A stretch of 44,306 bases of DNA from Porticoccaceae bacterium (GTDB lineage: Bacteria; Pseudomonadota; Gammaproteobacteria; Pseudomonadales; Porticoccaceae). This document shows, piece after piece, positions 26,798 through 36,593 of this stretch. Each line of letters begins with the position of its first letter. Position 1 is the first letter of the stretch. The notes beneath the pieces were generated by a model. It did not search any database. It saw nothing but the letters and a program-made list of their open reading frames with translations, and was not told where the DNA came from. Both the position numbers and the translations under genes were made by a program. The stretch covers positions 1-44,306 of the forward strand of contig JANXGQ010000016.1 of NCBI GenBank assembly GCA_024959305.1, in the 5' to 3' direction.

Positions 26798-26829
26798 TAT
26801 AGACACACTTGACTTACTATGTGTCTATA
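26798..26829. promoter_or_regulatory. Perfect 10-bp inverted repeat upstream of the orphan antitoxin
   Basis: TATAGACACA (26798-26807) and TGTGTCTATA (26820-26829) are a perfect inverted repeat with a 12-base spacer. They lie 38 bases upstream of the VapB-type start, a typical position for an autoregulatory operator. The spacer holds TTGACTT, so the site may overlap the promoter. Confidence 0.6.
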
Positions 26830-26867
26830 AAAACATTAACCCTATTGCTCAGAATAAGGCATCTGTT

Positions 26868-27062
26868 ATGCGGACCAGTATTAATATAGACGATAAACTG
26901 ATCAATGACGTACTAGAGGCTACCGGCTTGACAACTAAAAAAGCCGCGGTGGAACTGGGTCTTAAAACTTTGATAAGGTTAAAGAAACAGGAAGGCATTA
27001 AGAACTTTCGCGGCCAGTTGCAGTGGACTGGCGATCTGGATGCAATAAGAAGCCCCCAATAA
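26868..27062 (+). CDS. VapB-type (DUF2191-like) antitoxin, without toxin partner
   Basis: This 64-residue protein has a ribbon-helix-helix-like N-terminus (MRTSINIDDKLINDVLEATGLTTKKAAVELGLKTLIRL) matching the type II antitoxin VapB family, followed by a short tail with the FRGQLQWTGDLDAIR toxin-binding motif of the family. In this family the tail usually runs into an overlapping PIN-domain VapC. Here no VapC follows: only 47 bases separate the stop from the end of ppiD. The start is ATG 26868, with AAGG about 8-10 bases upstream; an upstream ATG at 26781 would place the operator within the coding region. Confidence 0.82.
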   Translation: MRTSINIDDKLINDVLEATGLTTKKAAVELGLKTLIRLKKQEGIKNFRGQLQWTGDLDAIRSPQ

Positions 27063-27082
27063 GAGGCTATTGCATTGAGTCA

Positions 27083-27104
27083 GGGCCTAGCAATACCTAG
27101 GCCC
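27083..27104. terminator. Hairpin between orphan antitoxin and ppiD
   Basis: GGGCCTAG (27083-27090) and CTAGGCCC (27097-27104) form a perfect 8-bp stem with a 6-base loop between convergent genes. It could stop transcription from both sides, although the trailing T-run is weak. Confidence 0.5.
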
Positions 27105-27109
27105 CTCTC

Positions 27110-28966
27110 TTACTGAACTATATCCGCTTGATTCACCAAAGTCTGCTGATAGGAGAGCAATTCGCGTCCGCTGTAGGAAGGCTCGGCAATAGACCGCAAC
27201 GCAAGCTTGCGCTCATCGCTTAGCTCTTCAGCCTGACCCAACTTAACCCCTGTCAGTTGCACTGCAACAAAGTCACCATTGCGCGCATAAAAATCTTCGA
27301 TAAGCGCACCTTCTCTAGGTATAGGAAATTTAAACACCTGATAATTAACCTCGGGATCAACGCCAAATGGGGCTCGCTTGCCTTCTTTGATAGCTTTCCA
27401 GTCAAGATCCAGAGATTTTGCCACAGCTTCTAACGGTTCACCGCTGTTAAGACGCTCGAGAATAACGGCTCTCAGTTCTTCAATTTTCTGCTGGGCAAGT
27501 GAGGCGGTAAGAGTTTCAGTAAGGTCCTCGGAAACCTCCTCCAGCGACTGTTGTCGCGGCGGGAAATCTTCCTGCAATCTAATAACAACGTAGTTATCAT
27601 CACCCAGATCCAGCACCTCGCTGGCATACCCATCGTCCAGTACCTCTGGACTATAGGCGGCTTTGACCACCTGCGGCGAAGAGGCTATGTCAGCGCCACC
27701 ATTTTCAGAAAAGGGCTCACTGGTCTGCGCCTGCAAGCCGAGGTCTTGGGCAACTTCTTGCAAGTTCTCGGCGTTAAAACTCAGTTCTTTTAACATCTCA
27801 AGCTTTTCCACCAACAGTTCTTCAGCGGATTCCTGTTGCAACTCTTGTGCAATGCGCTCTTTTTGAGCCTCAAACTCAAAGGTAGATTCCTGAACTTCCA
27901 GTAATTTTATCAAATGCACACCGGCATCAGTTTTTACTGGCGCTGATACCTGACCAACTTCGAGCTCAGCAAGTGCCTGCTCAAATGGTTCAGGGAAGGT
28001 ATCTCCAGTGGTATAACCCAAATCACCACCATTCTCAGCTGAAGCCACATCTTCAGAATATTCTTTGGCCAACAGCGCAAAATCGGCATCCGCATCCAGT
28101 TTGCCCTGAATCTCTTGTATCAATTTATCAGGGGCATCGCCGAGAAGGATATGCGCGGCATGCAACGAGGAACTGGTCTGTGCAGACTCTGCCTCTTGAT
28201 CAAACCTAGCTTGGATAGCTTCGTTAGTTACTTCCTGTGAGGCTATCAGCAAGTTGGGATTTAATTCTATATATTCAATCGCCACCTGTTTCTCAGTGGT
28301 ATATTGGTCTTTGTTGTCGTCGTAATAGTCAGAGATGTCCTGTTGCGTAACTTCCACCTGATCGACAAAGGGTTGCAGTGGCACCCGAGTATAATCAAAA
28401 TCTCGCTGCTGCTCGGTTAGTGCCGCCAAAGAGAACAGCTCCGTAGCAGTTATAAAACTTGAAGCCAAGACCGCCTGTGACAACTGTTGCACGAGAAATT
28501 GATCTTCTAGCATGCCAGTAAATTTTGAACTAGAGGCGTAACCCTGATTGCGGATTACAAAACGGTATTTGTTTTGATCAAACTGCCCATCGGTCTGGAA
28601 CTGCTCTACATCGGCAATAAGCTCACTGACCAGACTGGGTGCAACAGCTAAATCCTGATCTTGCGAAGCCTGAACCAGCACTTCACGGGCAATTATTTGC
28701 TGAATAGCCTGAGGACGTAACTCTGCATCATCTAATAAAGTCTGATCCATCTCAGGATTTTGACTTAATATTCTGCTCTTTTCCCGCGCCACGGCCTGTC
28801 GGACTTCGCGCTCAGTTACCTTCTGACCATTGACCATCAGCGCCGCCTTAGAATCAGGCGTGCTTACAAAAAGAGCACCCGTGCCCGACAGTGCAAAGAT
28901 AAGGCCTATAACTATAACAATGCCTAGGGCTACACCGCGTAGATTATTTCGTAAATTTTCTAACAT
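27110..28966 (-). CDS. ppiD: PpiD-type periplasmic folding chaperone / peptidyl-prolyl isomerase
   Basis: PpiD is an inner-membrane-anchored chaperone near the Sec translocon, acting on newly exported proteins. From ATG 28966 it has 618 residues (E. coli 623): a transmembrane anchor (about 11-33), a SurA-like N-terminal region, a parvulin domain (about 250-350, AAHILLGDA..., GGDLGYTTGDTFPEPFEQAL, DAGVHLIKL) and a second parvulin-like C-terminal region. An earlier ATG at 28996 is less likely: it lies inside the hupB terminator, and MLENLRNNLRG is the usual N-terminus. It follows hupB, as in E. coli, and is separated by an intrinsic terminator. Confidence 0.95.
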   Translation of the reverse strand: MLENLRNNLRGVALGIVIVIGLIFALSGTGALFVSTPDSKAALMVNGQKVTEREVRQAVAREKSRILSQNPEMDQTLLDDAELRPQAIQQIIAREVLVQASQDQDLAVAPSLVSELIADVEQFQTDGQFDQNKYRFVIRNQGYASSSKFTGMLEDQFLVQQLSQAVLASSFITATELFSLAALTEQQRDFDYTRVPLQPFVDQVEVTQQDISDYYDDNKDQYTTEKQVAIEYIELNPNLLIASQEVTNEAIQARFDQEAESAQTSSSLHAAHILLGDAPDKLIQEIQGKLDADADFALLAKEYSEDVASAENGGDLGYTTGDTFPEPFEQALAELEVGQVSAPVKTDAGVHLIKLLEVQESTFEFEAQKERIAQELQQESAEELLVEKLEMLKELSFNAENLQEVAQDLGLQAQTSEPFSENGGADIASSPQVVKAAYSPEVLDDGYASEVLDLGDDNYVVIRLQEDFPPRQQSLEEVSEDLTETLTASLAQQKIEELRAVILERLNSGEPLEAVAKSLDLDWKAIKEGKRAPFGVDPEVNYQVFKFPIPREGALIEDFYARNGDFVAVQLTGVKLGQAEELSDERKLALRSIAEPSYSGRELLSYQQTLVNQADIVQ

Positions 28967-28986
28967 TTGTATATTCCAAACTAAAA

Positions 28987-29010
28987 AAAGGCGCATTAGT
29001 ATGCGCCTTT
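28987..29010 (-). terminator. Intrinsic terminator of hupB
   Basis: AAAGGCGCAT (28987-28996) and ATGCGCCTTT (29001-29010) form a 10-bp stem with a 4-base loop. Read on the minus strand it is followed by seven T residues. It separates hupB from ppiD. Confidence 0.85.
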
Positions 29011-29057
29011 AAGTAACGGGACCCTTACTACTTACTAAGAGCAAACGCCCCGTTTGA

Positions 29058-29330
29058 TTAATTCACAGAGTCTTTAAGAGCCTTACCCGCTTTAAAGCTT
29101 GGCACATTAGAAGCTTTAATTTGAATTTCAGCCCCTGTCTGAGGATTGCGTCCGGCGCGAGCAGCCCGGTGTTTGACAGAAAAAGTCCCGAAACCCACCA
29201 GTGACAATGAATCACCATTAGCCAATGTTTGTGTCACAGTATTGGTTACAGCATCCAGAGCTCGACCAGCATCAGCCTTTGAAAGGTCTGCAGATCCAGC
29301 AATAGCGTCGATTAGTTCAGATTTATTCAC
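29058..29330 (-). CDS. hupB: DNA-binding protein HU-beta
   Basis: HU is the abundant nucleoid protein that bends DNA. The 90 residues show the complete HU fold, including the conserved [21 protein letters not shown] arm with its intercalating Pro. It starts at GTG 29330 with GGGGAA at 6-base spacing. The lon-hupB-ppiD order is conserved. A good sigma-70 promoter lies at 29431-29459, and an intrinsic terminator follows (28987-29010), so it is probably a single-gene transcript. Confidence 0.96.
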   Translation of the reverse strand: MNKSELIDAIAGSADLSKADAGRALDAVTNTVTQTLANGDSLSLVGFGTFSVKHRAARAGRNPQTGAEIQIKASNVPSFKAGKALKDSVN

Positions 29331-29430
29331 AGTGTTCCCCTTTTTTTTATGAAGTTAAATTTCCCGGATGTGAGACACCTAAAACCCAATTATCTATACC
29401 AATAGCGGCGCAGGGTGATCTCGCCCCAAC

Positions 29431-29459
29431 TTTATACCAATAGCACTATGTCTGGTCAA
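29431..29459 (-). promoter_or_regulatory. Sigma-70 promoter of hupB
   Basis: On the minus strand, TTGACC (29459-29454) and TATAAA (29436-29431) have the ideal 17-base spacer. Both boxes match consensus at 5 of 6 positions. The TATACCAATAGC overlapping the -10 region is duplicated 38 bases further toward hupB (29395-29406). Confidence 0.75.
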
Positions 29460-29489
29460 GCTAACTTTTAAAAATATTTTTCTCTAAGC

Positions 29490-31898
29490 CTAGTGCGTAC
29501 TTGGCCTGAGATCATCATCAGCGGATTTTTCTGCAGAACTACTGCGATTATAATCCTCTTCGCTAAGTGCTTGAGGACCGTTTTCAAGTGCTATTTCTAG
29601 CACTTCATCAATCCATTTTACCGGACATATCTCAAGATCATCTTTGATATTATCAGGAATTTCCTTTAAATCACTGGCATTGCCATGGGGGATAATGACG
29701 GTGCGAATACCACCGCGGTGAGCGGCCAGCAACTTCTCTTTTAGACCGCCTATTTTGAGTACCTGTCCACGCAGGGTTATTTCCCCAGTCATGGCGACCG
29801 TAGCTTTGACCGCAATACCGGTCAATACCGACACCAACGCTGTACACATGCCGACGCCAGCCGAAGGGCCATCTTTGGGCGTTGCCCCTTCAGGAACATG
29901 GATATGCAAGTCACTTTCCAGATAGAAGCCTTTGCGAATACCCAGCTGTTGCGAACGGCTTCTTACCACTGTTAGCGCCGCCTGAATAGACTCTTGCATA
30001 ACATCCCCAAGAGACCCTGTTTTAATCACACTGCCCTTGCCGGGAATCACCGAGGCCTCTATGGTTAGCAACTCACCGCCAACCTGAGTCCAGGCCAGAC
30101 CTGTTGCTTGACCCACCTGATTCTCAGCCTCAGCACGACCGTAATCATAGCGCCTTACGCCAAGCATATCCTCAAGACCAGCAGCATCGACAGCATTCTG
30201 TAATACAGTGTCCTCACGAACATGTTTGGTGACTGTTTTACGGCAAATTTTCGCGATATCACGCTCTAGACCACGCACACCGGCCTCTCTGGTGTAATAA
30301 CGAACAATATCCCTGAGCGCATCATCACTGATGGTCAGTTCGTTGTCCTTTAATCCATTGGCCTTGCACTGTTTGGGGATCAGATACTTCTCGGCTATTT
30401 TGACTTTCTCGTCTTCCGTGTACCCAGGGATACGTATAACTTCCATACGATCCAGCAGTGGCTCGGGAATATTCATTGAGTTAGAGGTACAGATAAACAT
30501 AACCTCTGAGAGGTCGTAGTCGACCTCGATATAATGGTCATTAAACGTGTGATTTTGCTCTGGATCTAACACTTCAAGTAACGCAGAGGCCGGATCACCT
30601 CGATGGTCCATGCCCATCTTGTCAATTTCATCCAGTAAAAACAGAGGATTCTTGGTCTTAATCTTGCTCAATTTCTGGATAATTTTACCCGGCAGAGAGC
30701 CGATATAGGTCCTGCGATGCCCGCGTATCTCAGCCTCATCGCGAACCCCACCCAAACTCATTCTCACAAATTTGCGCCCCGTGGCACGAGCAATGGACTC
30801 TCCCAATGAAGTCTTGCCCACACCGGGAGGCCCGACCAAGCAGAGAACTGGGCCCTTTAGCTTTTTAACGCGTTTTTGCACCGCTAAAAACTCGAGAATA
30901 CGCTCTTTGACCTCTGCCAATCCATAATGGTCCTTATTAAGCGTCTCTTCGGCGTTTTCGAGGTTGTGCTTTACTCTGGTGCGCGTTTTCCACGGCACAC
31001 CTATCATCCAATCTATATAGTTGCGCAGAATAGAGGCCTCTGCAGACATCGGCGACATCATTTTTAGCTTCGACATCTCCGATTTAGCTTTTTCCAATGC
31101 TGCCTTAGGCATACCAACTTGATTTATTTTGCTGTCTAGTTGCTCAAATTCAGAAACATCCTCATCGTCGCCAAGTTCTTTCTGGATAGCCTTAATCTGT
31201 TCATTCAGATAATATTCTCGCTGGCTCTTCTCCATCTGCTTTTTGACTCGTCCCCTGATGCGCTGCTCCACCTGAAATAGATCAATCTCCGATTCCATCA
31301 GGCTCATTAGGTGATCAAACCTATCGGCGAGGTTGGCAACTTCCAGAACCTCTTGCTTTTGCTCCAAGTTGAGCGTCATATGGGAAGCAATAGTATCTGC
31401 AAGGCGATCGCAGTCCTCAATTCCACTCACAGTGGTAACCACTTCTGGGGGTATTTTCTTACTTAGATTGACGTATTGCTCGAATAGCAACACAGCCGCA
31501 CGAGACAGAACATCTGCCTCTTTTTCATCTGGCTCATCCTCTGCCAGATACTTGAATCCGGTGCGGAGAAACTCACCGCCCTCCACTGCGTCAACCAAAC
31601 AGACTCGATGAGTCCCCTCGACTAACACTTTTAGCGTGCCATCTGGCAACTTGAGCATTTGCACAATAGTCGCAAGGGTCCCAACTTGATAAATATCATC
31701 GAGAGATGGATTGTCTTCGGAGGGGTCCTTTTGCGTTATCAGAACAACCTGCTTGCCTGAATCCATCGCATCTTCAAGGGCTAAAATAGATTTTTCACGC
31801 CCCACAAACAGCGGTACCACCATATGAGGATAAACAACAACGTCTCGCAACGGCAGGAGTGGGTAGGTAGCGTTTTTAGTGTCAATCTGGGAGCCCAT
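29490..31898 (-). CDS. lon: ATP-dependent protease Lon
   Basis: Lon degrades misfolded and regulatory proteins. The 802 residues (E. coli 784) comprise the substrate-binding N-domain, an AAA+ module with Walker A GPPGVGKT (about 355-362) and FLLDEIDKMG, and the Ser-Lys protease domain with PKDGPSAGVGM (catalytic Ser) and LKEKLLAAHRGG (catalytic Lys). It lies after clpX, beyond an intrinsic terminator, so it is probably expressed from its own promoter. A sigma-32-like -10 (CCCCATATA on the minus strand) lies about 70 bases upstream. Confidence 0.97.
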   Translation of the reverse strand: MGSQIDTKNATYPLLPLRDVVVYPHMVVPLFVGREKSILALEDAMDSGKQVVLITQKDPSEDNPSLDDIYQVGTLATIVQMLKLPDGTLKVLVEGTHRVCLVDAVEGGEFLRTGFKYLAEDEPDEKEADVLSRAAVLLFEQYVNLSKKIPPEVVTTVSGIEDCDRLADTIASHMTLNLEQKQEVLEVANLADRFDHLMSLMESEIDLFQVEQRIRGRVKKQMEKSQREYYLNEQIKAIQKELGDDEDVSEFEQLDSKINQVGMPKAALEKAKSEMSKLKMMSPMSAEASILRNYIDWMIGVPWKTRTRVKHNLENAEETLNKDHYGLAEVKERILEFLAVQKRVKKLKGPVLCLVGPPGVGKTSLGESIARATGRKFVRMSLGGVRDEAEIRGHRRTYIGSLPGKIIQKLSKIKTKNPLFLLDEIDKMGMDHRGDPASALLEVLDPEQNHTFNDHYIEVDYDLSEVMFICTSNSMNIPEPLLDRMEVIRIPGYTEDEKVKIAEKYLIPKQCKANGLKDNELTISDDALRDIVRYYTREAGVRGLERDIAKICRKTVTKHVREDTVLQNAVDAAGLEDMLGVRRYDYGRAEAENQVGQATGLAWTQVGGELLTIEASVIPGKGSVIKTGSLGDVMQESIQAALTVVRSRSQQLGIRKGFYLESDLHIHVPEGATPKDGPSAGVGMCTALVSVLTGIAVKATVAMTGEITLRGQVLKIGGLKEKLLAAHRGGIRTVIIPHGNASDLKEIPDNIKDDLEICPVKWIDEVLEIALENGPQALSEEDYNRSSSAEKSADDDLRPSTH

Positions 31899-31964
31899 TA
31901 GTTACCTCTTGTGGTTTGTCAGCGCTGCCGCTGTAACAAATTAATCCTGTGCGGCCTATCTCAC

Positions 31965-31994
31965 TATATGGGGCCTTGCTCTGTAAAAACAACC
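31965..31994 (-). promoter_or_regulatory. Candidate lon promoter, heat-shock-like -10
   Basis: On the minus strand CCCCATATA (31973-31965) matches the sigma-32 -10 box well. GGTTGTT (31994-31988) is a weak -35 at 14-base spacing. The same DNA also offers a sigma-70 reading (TTGTTT, 18 bases, TATAGT). It lies between the clpX terminator and lon. Confidence 0.4.
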
Positions 31995-32040
31995 TTTTGA
32001 GCAAAAAACACTCTATGGTGTGGCGTTGTTGCCAAAACAA

Positions 32041-32064
32041 AAAAGGCGACTATCGCCGCCTTTT
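32041..32064 (-). terminator. Intrinsic terminator downstream of clpX
   Basis: AAAAGGCG (32041-32048) pairs with CGCCTTTT (32057-32064). On the minus strand the stem is followed by a T-rich run. It directly follows the clpX stop and separates clpPX from lon. Confidence 0.8.
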
Positions 32065-32065
32065 A

Positions 32066-33358
32066 CTACAGATCTTTTGAGGCTACCTTTTTGGCTTCTT
32101 TTTGCTCGTAGACTAGCAGCGGTTCATTCTCCCCATTAATGACCGAGCTGTCGACAACCACCTTGACAACATTGGACTCAGAGGGAATTTTATACATAGT
32201 CTCCAGAAGCACAGTTTCTAGGATCGAGCGCAAACCTCGGGCACCCGTCTTGCGCTCTATGGCTTTGTCCGCGACAACCTCTAGCGCGTCGGTACGCAAA
32301 TCCAGCTCAACAGACTCCATATCAAATAAGGCCTTATACTGTTTAACCAGTGCATTCTTTGGTTCAACAAGTATGTTAATCAACGCCTCGCGATCTAACT
32401 CTAAGAGAGTGGCCACCACTGGCAACCGACCAATAAATTCTGGAATTAGACCGTACCCAATCAAATCACTGGGTTGCACATCGAGCAACGTCTCTCCCAC
32501 CGACTTCTTAGTATCTTTGCTGTTAACCTGAGCACTAAAGCCAATACCACCTTTCTCTGAGCGATCGCGAATTACCTTCTCCAAACCGGCAAAGGCTCCG
32601 CCACAGACAAACAGAATATTGGATGTATCAACCTGCAGAAACTCTTGCTGCGGATGCTTGCGACCCCCCTGAGGAGGAACCGAGGCCACCGTGCCTTCAA
32701 TCAGCTTCAGCAGCGCCTGTTGCACACCCTCTCCAGAGACATCTCTGGTGATTGATGGGTTGTCAGACTTGCGAGAGATTTTGTCTATCTCATCGATATA
32801 AACAATGCCGCGCTGGGCCTTGTCCACATCGTAGTCACATTTCTGCAGTAACTTTTGAATGATGTTTTCTACATCCTCTCCCACATAGCCCGCTTCAGTC
32901 AGCGTGGTGGCATCGGCAATGGTAAATGGAACATCCAACATTCTAGCCAGAGTTTCTGCAAGTAGCGTTTTACCACTGCCAGTAGGGCCTATCAGCAGGA
33001 TATTGCTCTTACCCAATTCGACATCAGGCTTGTCCCCACCACCCATTTCACTAACCTGAAGTCGCTTGTAGTGGTTGTATACCGCCACCGAGAGAATCTT
33101 TTTCGCGCGCTCCTGACCAATAACGTATTCGTCAAGAATATCTTTGATCTCGGTGGGCACGGGCAACTGATCGCCAGAACTCTCTGAATCAACAACCTGC
33201 GCCTCTTCAGAAATAATATCGTTGCACAGGTCGACGCATTCATCACATATATAGACCGACGGACCCGCTATAAGCCGTCGAACTTCGTTCTGATTCTTGC
33301 CGCAGAAGGAGCAAAATAAAAGCTTTCCGCTATCGCCTAATGTGTCGTTATCACTCAT
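32066..33358 (-). CDS. clpX: ATP-dependent Clp protease ATPase subunit ClpX
   Basis: ClpX unfolds tagged substrates and feeds them to ClpP. The 430 residues show an N-terminal zinc-binding domain (Cys16, Cys19, Cys38, Cys41) and an AAA+ core with Walker A GPTGSGKT (about 124-131), [13 protein letters not shown], the pore loops GYVG and RKH (GGRKHPQ), and the IGF loop (KGGIGFSA) that docks on ClpP. It lies 87 bases downstream of clpP, as in most gammaproteobacteria. Confidence 0.97.
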   Translation of the reverse strand: MSDNDTLGDSGKLLFCSFCGKNQNEVRRLIAGPSVYICDECVDLCNDIISEEAQVVDSESSGDQLPVPTEIKDILDEYVIGQERAKKILSVAVYNHYKRLQVSEMGGGDKPDVELGKSNILLIGPTGSGKTLLAETLARMLDVPFTIADATTLTEAGYVGEDVENIIQKLLQKCDYDVDKAQRGIVYIDEIDKISRKSDNPSITRDVSGEGVQQALLKLIEGTVASVPPQGGRKHPQQEFLQVDTSNILFVCGGAFAGLEKVIRDRSEKGGIGFSAQVNSKDTKKSVGETLLDVQPSDLIGYGLIPEFIGRLPVVATLLELDREALINILVEPKNALVKQYKALFDMESVELDLRTDALEVVADKAIERKTGARGLRSILETVLLETMYKIPSESNVVKVVVDSSVINGENEPLLVYEQKEAKKVASKDL

Positions 33359-33445
33359 CTCCGAAACCTATCTGGGAGTTAAAAACTATTAAAAACAGTG
33401 AGTTAAGGGTTCTTGCTAGTATTTCTATACAAAAGAGTAACTACC

Positions 33446-34081
33446 CTAATCCCGTTTGTCCAGCACCTCATCTACAAGACCGTACTCTTTAGATTCCCCA
33501 GCACTCATAAAATTGTCACGCTCGGTATCCTTCTCGACCCTGTCAACTGATTGGCCAGTGTGTTCAGCCATCAGCTTATTGAGTTGCCCTCTGATTTTGA
33601 GGATTTCTTGTGCCTGAATATGAATATCTGTCGCCTGACCCTGAGCACCACCACTGGGCTGGTGAATCATAGTTCGGGAGTTAGGCAAACAGTAACGCTT
33701 GCCTTTGGCACCAGCGGCAAGCAAAAAAGCACCCATGGATGCTGCCTGCCCAATGCACATAGTGCTCACATCTGACTTGATAAATTGCATGGTATCGTAA
33801 ATTGATAGACCTGCAGTAACCGAACCTCCGGGAGAGTTGATGTAGAGGTGTATATCTTTGTCAGGATTTTCAGACTCTAGAAACAGCAGCTGGGCGACAA
33901 CAAGATTGGCCATATGATCCTCAACCTGCCCAACCAAGAAAATAACTCTCTCTTTGAGCAGTCGCGAATAAATATCATAGGCTCTTTCACCGCGAGACGA
34001 TTGCTCGACCACCATTGGCACCAGGCCGCTGGCCTGCACATCGATAGATTCAGAGGTGTTGTTTGAATATTGAAAAGTCAT
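33446..34081 (-). CDS. clpP: ATP-dependent Clp protease proteolytic subunit
   Basis: ClpP forms the two-ring serine protease chamber used by ClpX (and ClpA). The catalytic triad is visible: Ser115 in GQAASMGAF, His140 in [10 protein letters not shown] and Asp185 in [12 protein letters not shown]. The 211 residues include the short N-terminal propeptide. It lies between tig and clpX, 130 bases after tig, and starts at ATG 34081. Confidence 0.97.
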   Translation of the reverse strand: MTFQYSNNTSESIDVQASGLVPMVVEQSSRGERAYDIYSRLLKERVIFLVGQVEDHMANLVVAQLLFLESENPDKDIHLYINSPGGSVTAGLSIYDTMQFIKSDVSTMCIGQAASMGAFLLAAGAKGKRYCLPNSRTMIHQPSGGAQGQATDIHIQAQEILKIRGQLNKLMAEHTGQSVDRVEKDTERDNFMSAGESKEYGLVDEVLDKRD

Positions 34082-34211
34082 TGCGTCCTCTTATGGCTGA
34101 TTTTATTTGCTAATTGCCTTTGCCGAACCGCTCAGTCCACTATACCACTTAGTATATTTAGTATACGCGAATTTATGGGCGTTAGATCTATCAAAAAATG
34201 CGAGCTGCGGA

Positions 34212-35525
34212 CTAGGCCTCGGCTTCAGGGTCTGGTTTGACCGCATCTTCATAGCCCAACTTCTCCTCTTTGAGCTTGCACTTCGAAAGTACCAACTCAG
34301 TCACCTGATCCTCTAATACAACAGCTTCCACTGAACTTAAAAGTTCGGGCTTGCTGTAGTAGTAGTCTACCACCTCAGAAGGTTTCTCGTAGGTGGATGC
34401 AATCTCGTCGACGCGCACTCGCACCTGCTCCTCATCGGGCGTCAGAGACTCAACTTTGACAACCTCTGACACAATAACGCCCAATGCAGCCCTGCGCTCG
34501 GCTTTTGCTTTAAACATATCATCGGGCAACATATTTAAATCAAATTGCTGACCACCACCAAACTGCTGAACCATCTGTTGCTTCAGCTGACCAATCTCAT
34601 TGGCTACCAAGACGCTGGGCAGCTCCACTTTATTGAGCTTAAACAACTGCTCCATCACACGGTTTTTAACCTTGGCGCGAATCGCATTGTTGAGCTCGCG
34701 CTGCATATTGGCCTCTACATCCTCACGGAACTTTTCTTCTCCGCCGGATTCAACGCCGTACAACTTAAAGAACTCATCATCCAATTTAGGCAGGGTTTTT
34801 ACTGCCACGGAATTTATCTTGACGGCAAATTGAACCGCTTTACCCTTTAACTCTTCGGACTGATAGTCCTTGGGAAACTTGAGCTTAAGCACTTTTTCCT
34901 CGCCAGCACTCAGCCCCACCAATCCATCTTCGAAACCGGGTATCATACTGTTTGAGCCCAGAACTAAACTTTGACCCTCTGCCTTACCACCGGCAAATTC
35001 TTCACCCTTCTGGGTGCCGACATAATCCAGATTAACCTGATCGCCATCTTCCGCCGCTTTTTCTTCAATATCAAACGCCGCTTGCTGCTCTTGAAGCACA
35101 GAGATCATCTTCTCTAGATCCGCCTCTGTGACATCGGAGGCCGGTCGAGCGATAGAAATTTTTCTGAGATCGGCTAATTTGACCTCTGGATAGACTTCAA
35201 AGGTGGCCTTGTATTCAAGGTCTTGGCCGGGGTTATCTTTGATATCATCAATACGCGGCTGACCTACGGGTCGCAGGTCTTGCTCCTTTATCGCCTCATA
35301 GAAGCTGGAGTTGACCACTTCACCCAAAACTTCTTGGCGCACGCCCTTACCGTAGTATTGCTCAACCACCTTAAGCGGAACCTTTCCCTTCCGAAAGCCT
35401 TTAATGCTGGCCGTTTTGCTGGCCTTCTGCAACCGCTGCGATACCTCATTTTCAATTTTGTCGGCAGGTACGCCGATCTTTAACTGCCGTTCAAGACCTT
35501 TGCTCGACTCAATAGAAACCTGCAT
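34212..35525 (-). CDS. tig: Trigger factor (ribosome-associated chaperone)
   Basis: Trigger factor binds nascent chains at the ribosome exit tunnel and has prolyl isomerase activity. From ATG 35525 it has 437 residues (E. coli 432): the N-terminal ribosome-binding domain with the signature GFRKGKVP, the FKBP-like domain (about 160-245, GDQVNLDYVG...) and the helical C-terminal domain. AGAGG lies at ribosome-binding distance before this ATG. Reading open upstream to 35657 is not coding: it runs into tRNA-Leu DNA. It is the first gene of tig-clpP-clpX. Confidence 0.96.
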   Translation of the reverse strand: MQVSIESSKGLERQLKIGVPADKIENEVSQRLQKASKTASIKGFRKGKVPLKVVEQYYGKGVRQEVLGEVVNSSFYEAIKEQDLRPVGQPRIDDIKDNPGQDLEYKATFEVYPEVKLADLRKISIARPASDVTEADLEKMISVLQEQQAAFDIEEKAAEDGDQVNLDYVGTQKGEEFAGGKAEGQSLVLGSNSMIPGFEDGLVGLSAGEEKVLKLKFPKDYQSEELKGKAVQFAVKINSVAVKTLPKLDDEFFKLYGVESGGEEKFREDVEANMQRELNNAIRAKVKNRVMEQLFKLNKVELPSVLVANEIGQLKQQMVQQFGGGQQFDLNMLPDDMFKAKAERRAALGVIVSEVVKVESLTPDEEQVRVRVDEIASTYEKPSEVVDYYYSKPELLSSVEAVVLEDQVTELVLSKCKLKEEKLGYEDAVKPDPEAEA

Positions 35526-35615
35526 GGAATAACCTCTTGCAATATCAAGGAAGATGGAGAAACAGTCTGCAAAGCATCTCTGCAGAATCCAACTCAATAA
35601 TTTTAATATAAAATA

Positions 35616-35700
<85 letters not shown>

Positions 35701-35884
35701 AAAATCTTTATTTTTTGGGTATCTAACCTATCTAGCGGCAGCTCTTAATAACTCGCTAAATTGGCCTCCCCAAAAAGGGCGTGAAGTTTGCCACAGAGCC
35801 CTGTATTCAGCAACCAAATAAATAGCCTTTTAATGCAAGTTTTGCATCTAAATCCAAAAAAACCATTTAACCACATCGAATCTG

Positions 35885-36505
35885 TCAATCAGAACCTGAA
35901 ACAAACAACGGCACCGCGGTTAAAGCAATTTCTTCAACGCGGGCAACATCCGTGTAGATGCCGTCAATAAATAACTTGGCTATGCCGTGTAAGGTTCCCC
36001 AAAGCACCTGAGCTGTACGCAGTGGATTATCGCCCGATATTAGCCCCACGGCTTGCCATTGCCCAACCATCTCCACCTGCTGTTGAAATGAGGCGTAAGC
36101 GACCTCCCGCAGTTCCGCGGTGCATTTAGCCTGCTTCCAAATACAACGACCAAACATCAATTCATACTCCTCGGGATTTTCCACTGCGAAATGCACATAA
36201 GCACAGATATATTGCTGCAATTTCTGGCGCTCTGTTTGCTTGCTATCCTTATTTTGCTTGAGCATTTCCTGTTGTCGACGACGAAATCCCTGTGCGGCAA
36301 TTGCGCAGAGTAAATCATTTTTATCCTTAAAATGATGGTAGGCGGCCGTGCGCGATACCCCGATCTTTTCCGCCAACTTGCGCAGCGACAAAGATTCAAT
36401 CCCATGCTGGGTGATAAGGTCTTTAGCGGCAACCAGAAGAGTTTTGCGAAGATCGCCATGGTGATAATGAGAGCGGGCAGCCTGTGCAGTGATTGATTCT
36501 GTCAT
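35885..36505 (-). CDS. TetR-family transcriptional regulator
   Basis: This 206-residue repressor-type protein has an N-terminal TetR helix-turn-helix (about 17-62, LRKLAEKIGVSRTAAYHHFKDKNDLL) and an alpha-helical ligand-binding half (TetR_C/WHG-like, ending PLFVSGSD). It is divergent from the dienoyl-CoA isomerase and fadH genes across an 88-base gap holding nested palindromes, so acyl-CoA-responsive control of these fatty-acid genes is a reasonable inference. It is not evidently PsrA or FadR. The start is ATG 36505. Confidence 0.88.
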   Translation of the reverse strand: MTESITAQAARSHYHHGDLRKTLLVAAKDLITQHGIESLSLRKLAEKIGVSRTAAYHHFKDKNDLLCAIAAQGFRRRQQEMLKQNKDSKQTERQKLQQYICAYVHFAVENPEEYELMFGRCIWKQAKCTAELREVAYASFQQQVEMVGQWQAVGLISGDNPLRTAQVLWGTLHGIAKLFIDGIYTDVARVEEIALTAVPLFVSGSD

Positions 36506-36508
36506 AGG

Positions 36509-36549
36509 GGCAATATATCAACTGATCTTGACAGTGTCAAAATATTGCC
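36509..36549. promoter_or_regulatory. Nested palindromic operator candidate between TetR and isomerase genes
   Basis: TTGACA-G-TGTCAA (36528-36540) is a perfect palindrome. It sits inside a larger inverted repeat, GGCAATAT (36509-36516) and ATATTGCC (36542-36549). The site lies in the 88-base divergent gap and suits a dimer or pair of dimers of the neighbouring TetR. Confidence 0.65.
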
Positions 36550-36593
36550 GTAATCTTTGACTCTGTGATAGCAATTAAGCAACGGAGGCTTTT

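Noticed and set aside
26781..26867. Upstream start for the VapB-type antitoxin
   Set aside because: It would encode the inverted-repeat operator and adds residues foreign to the family; ATG 26868 matches the family start.
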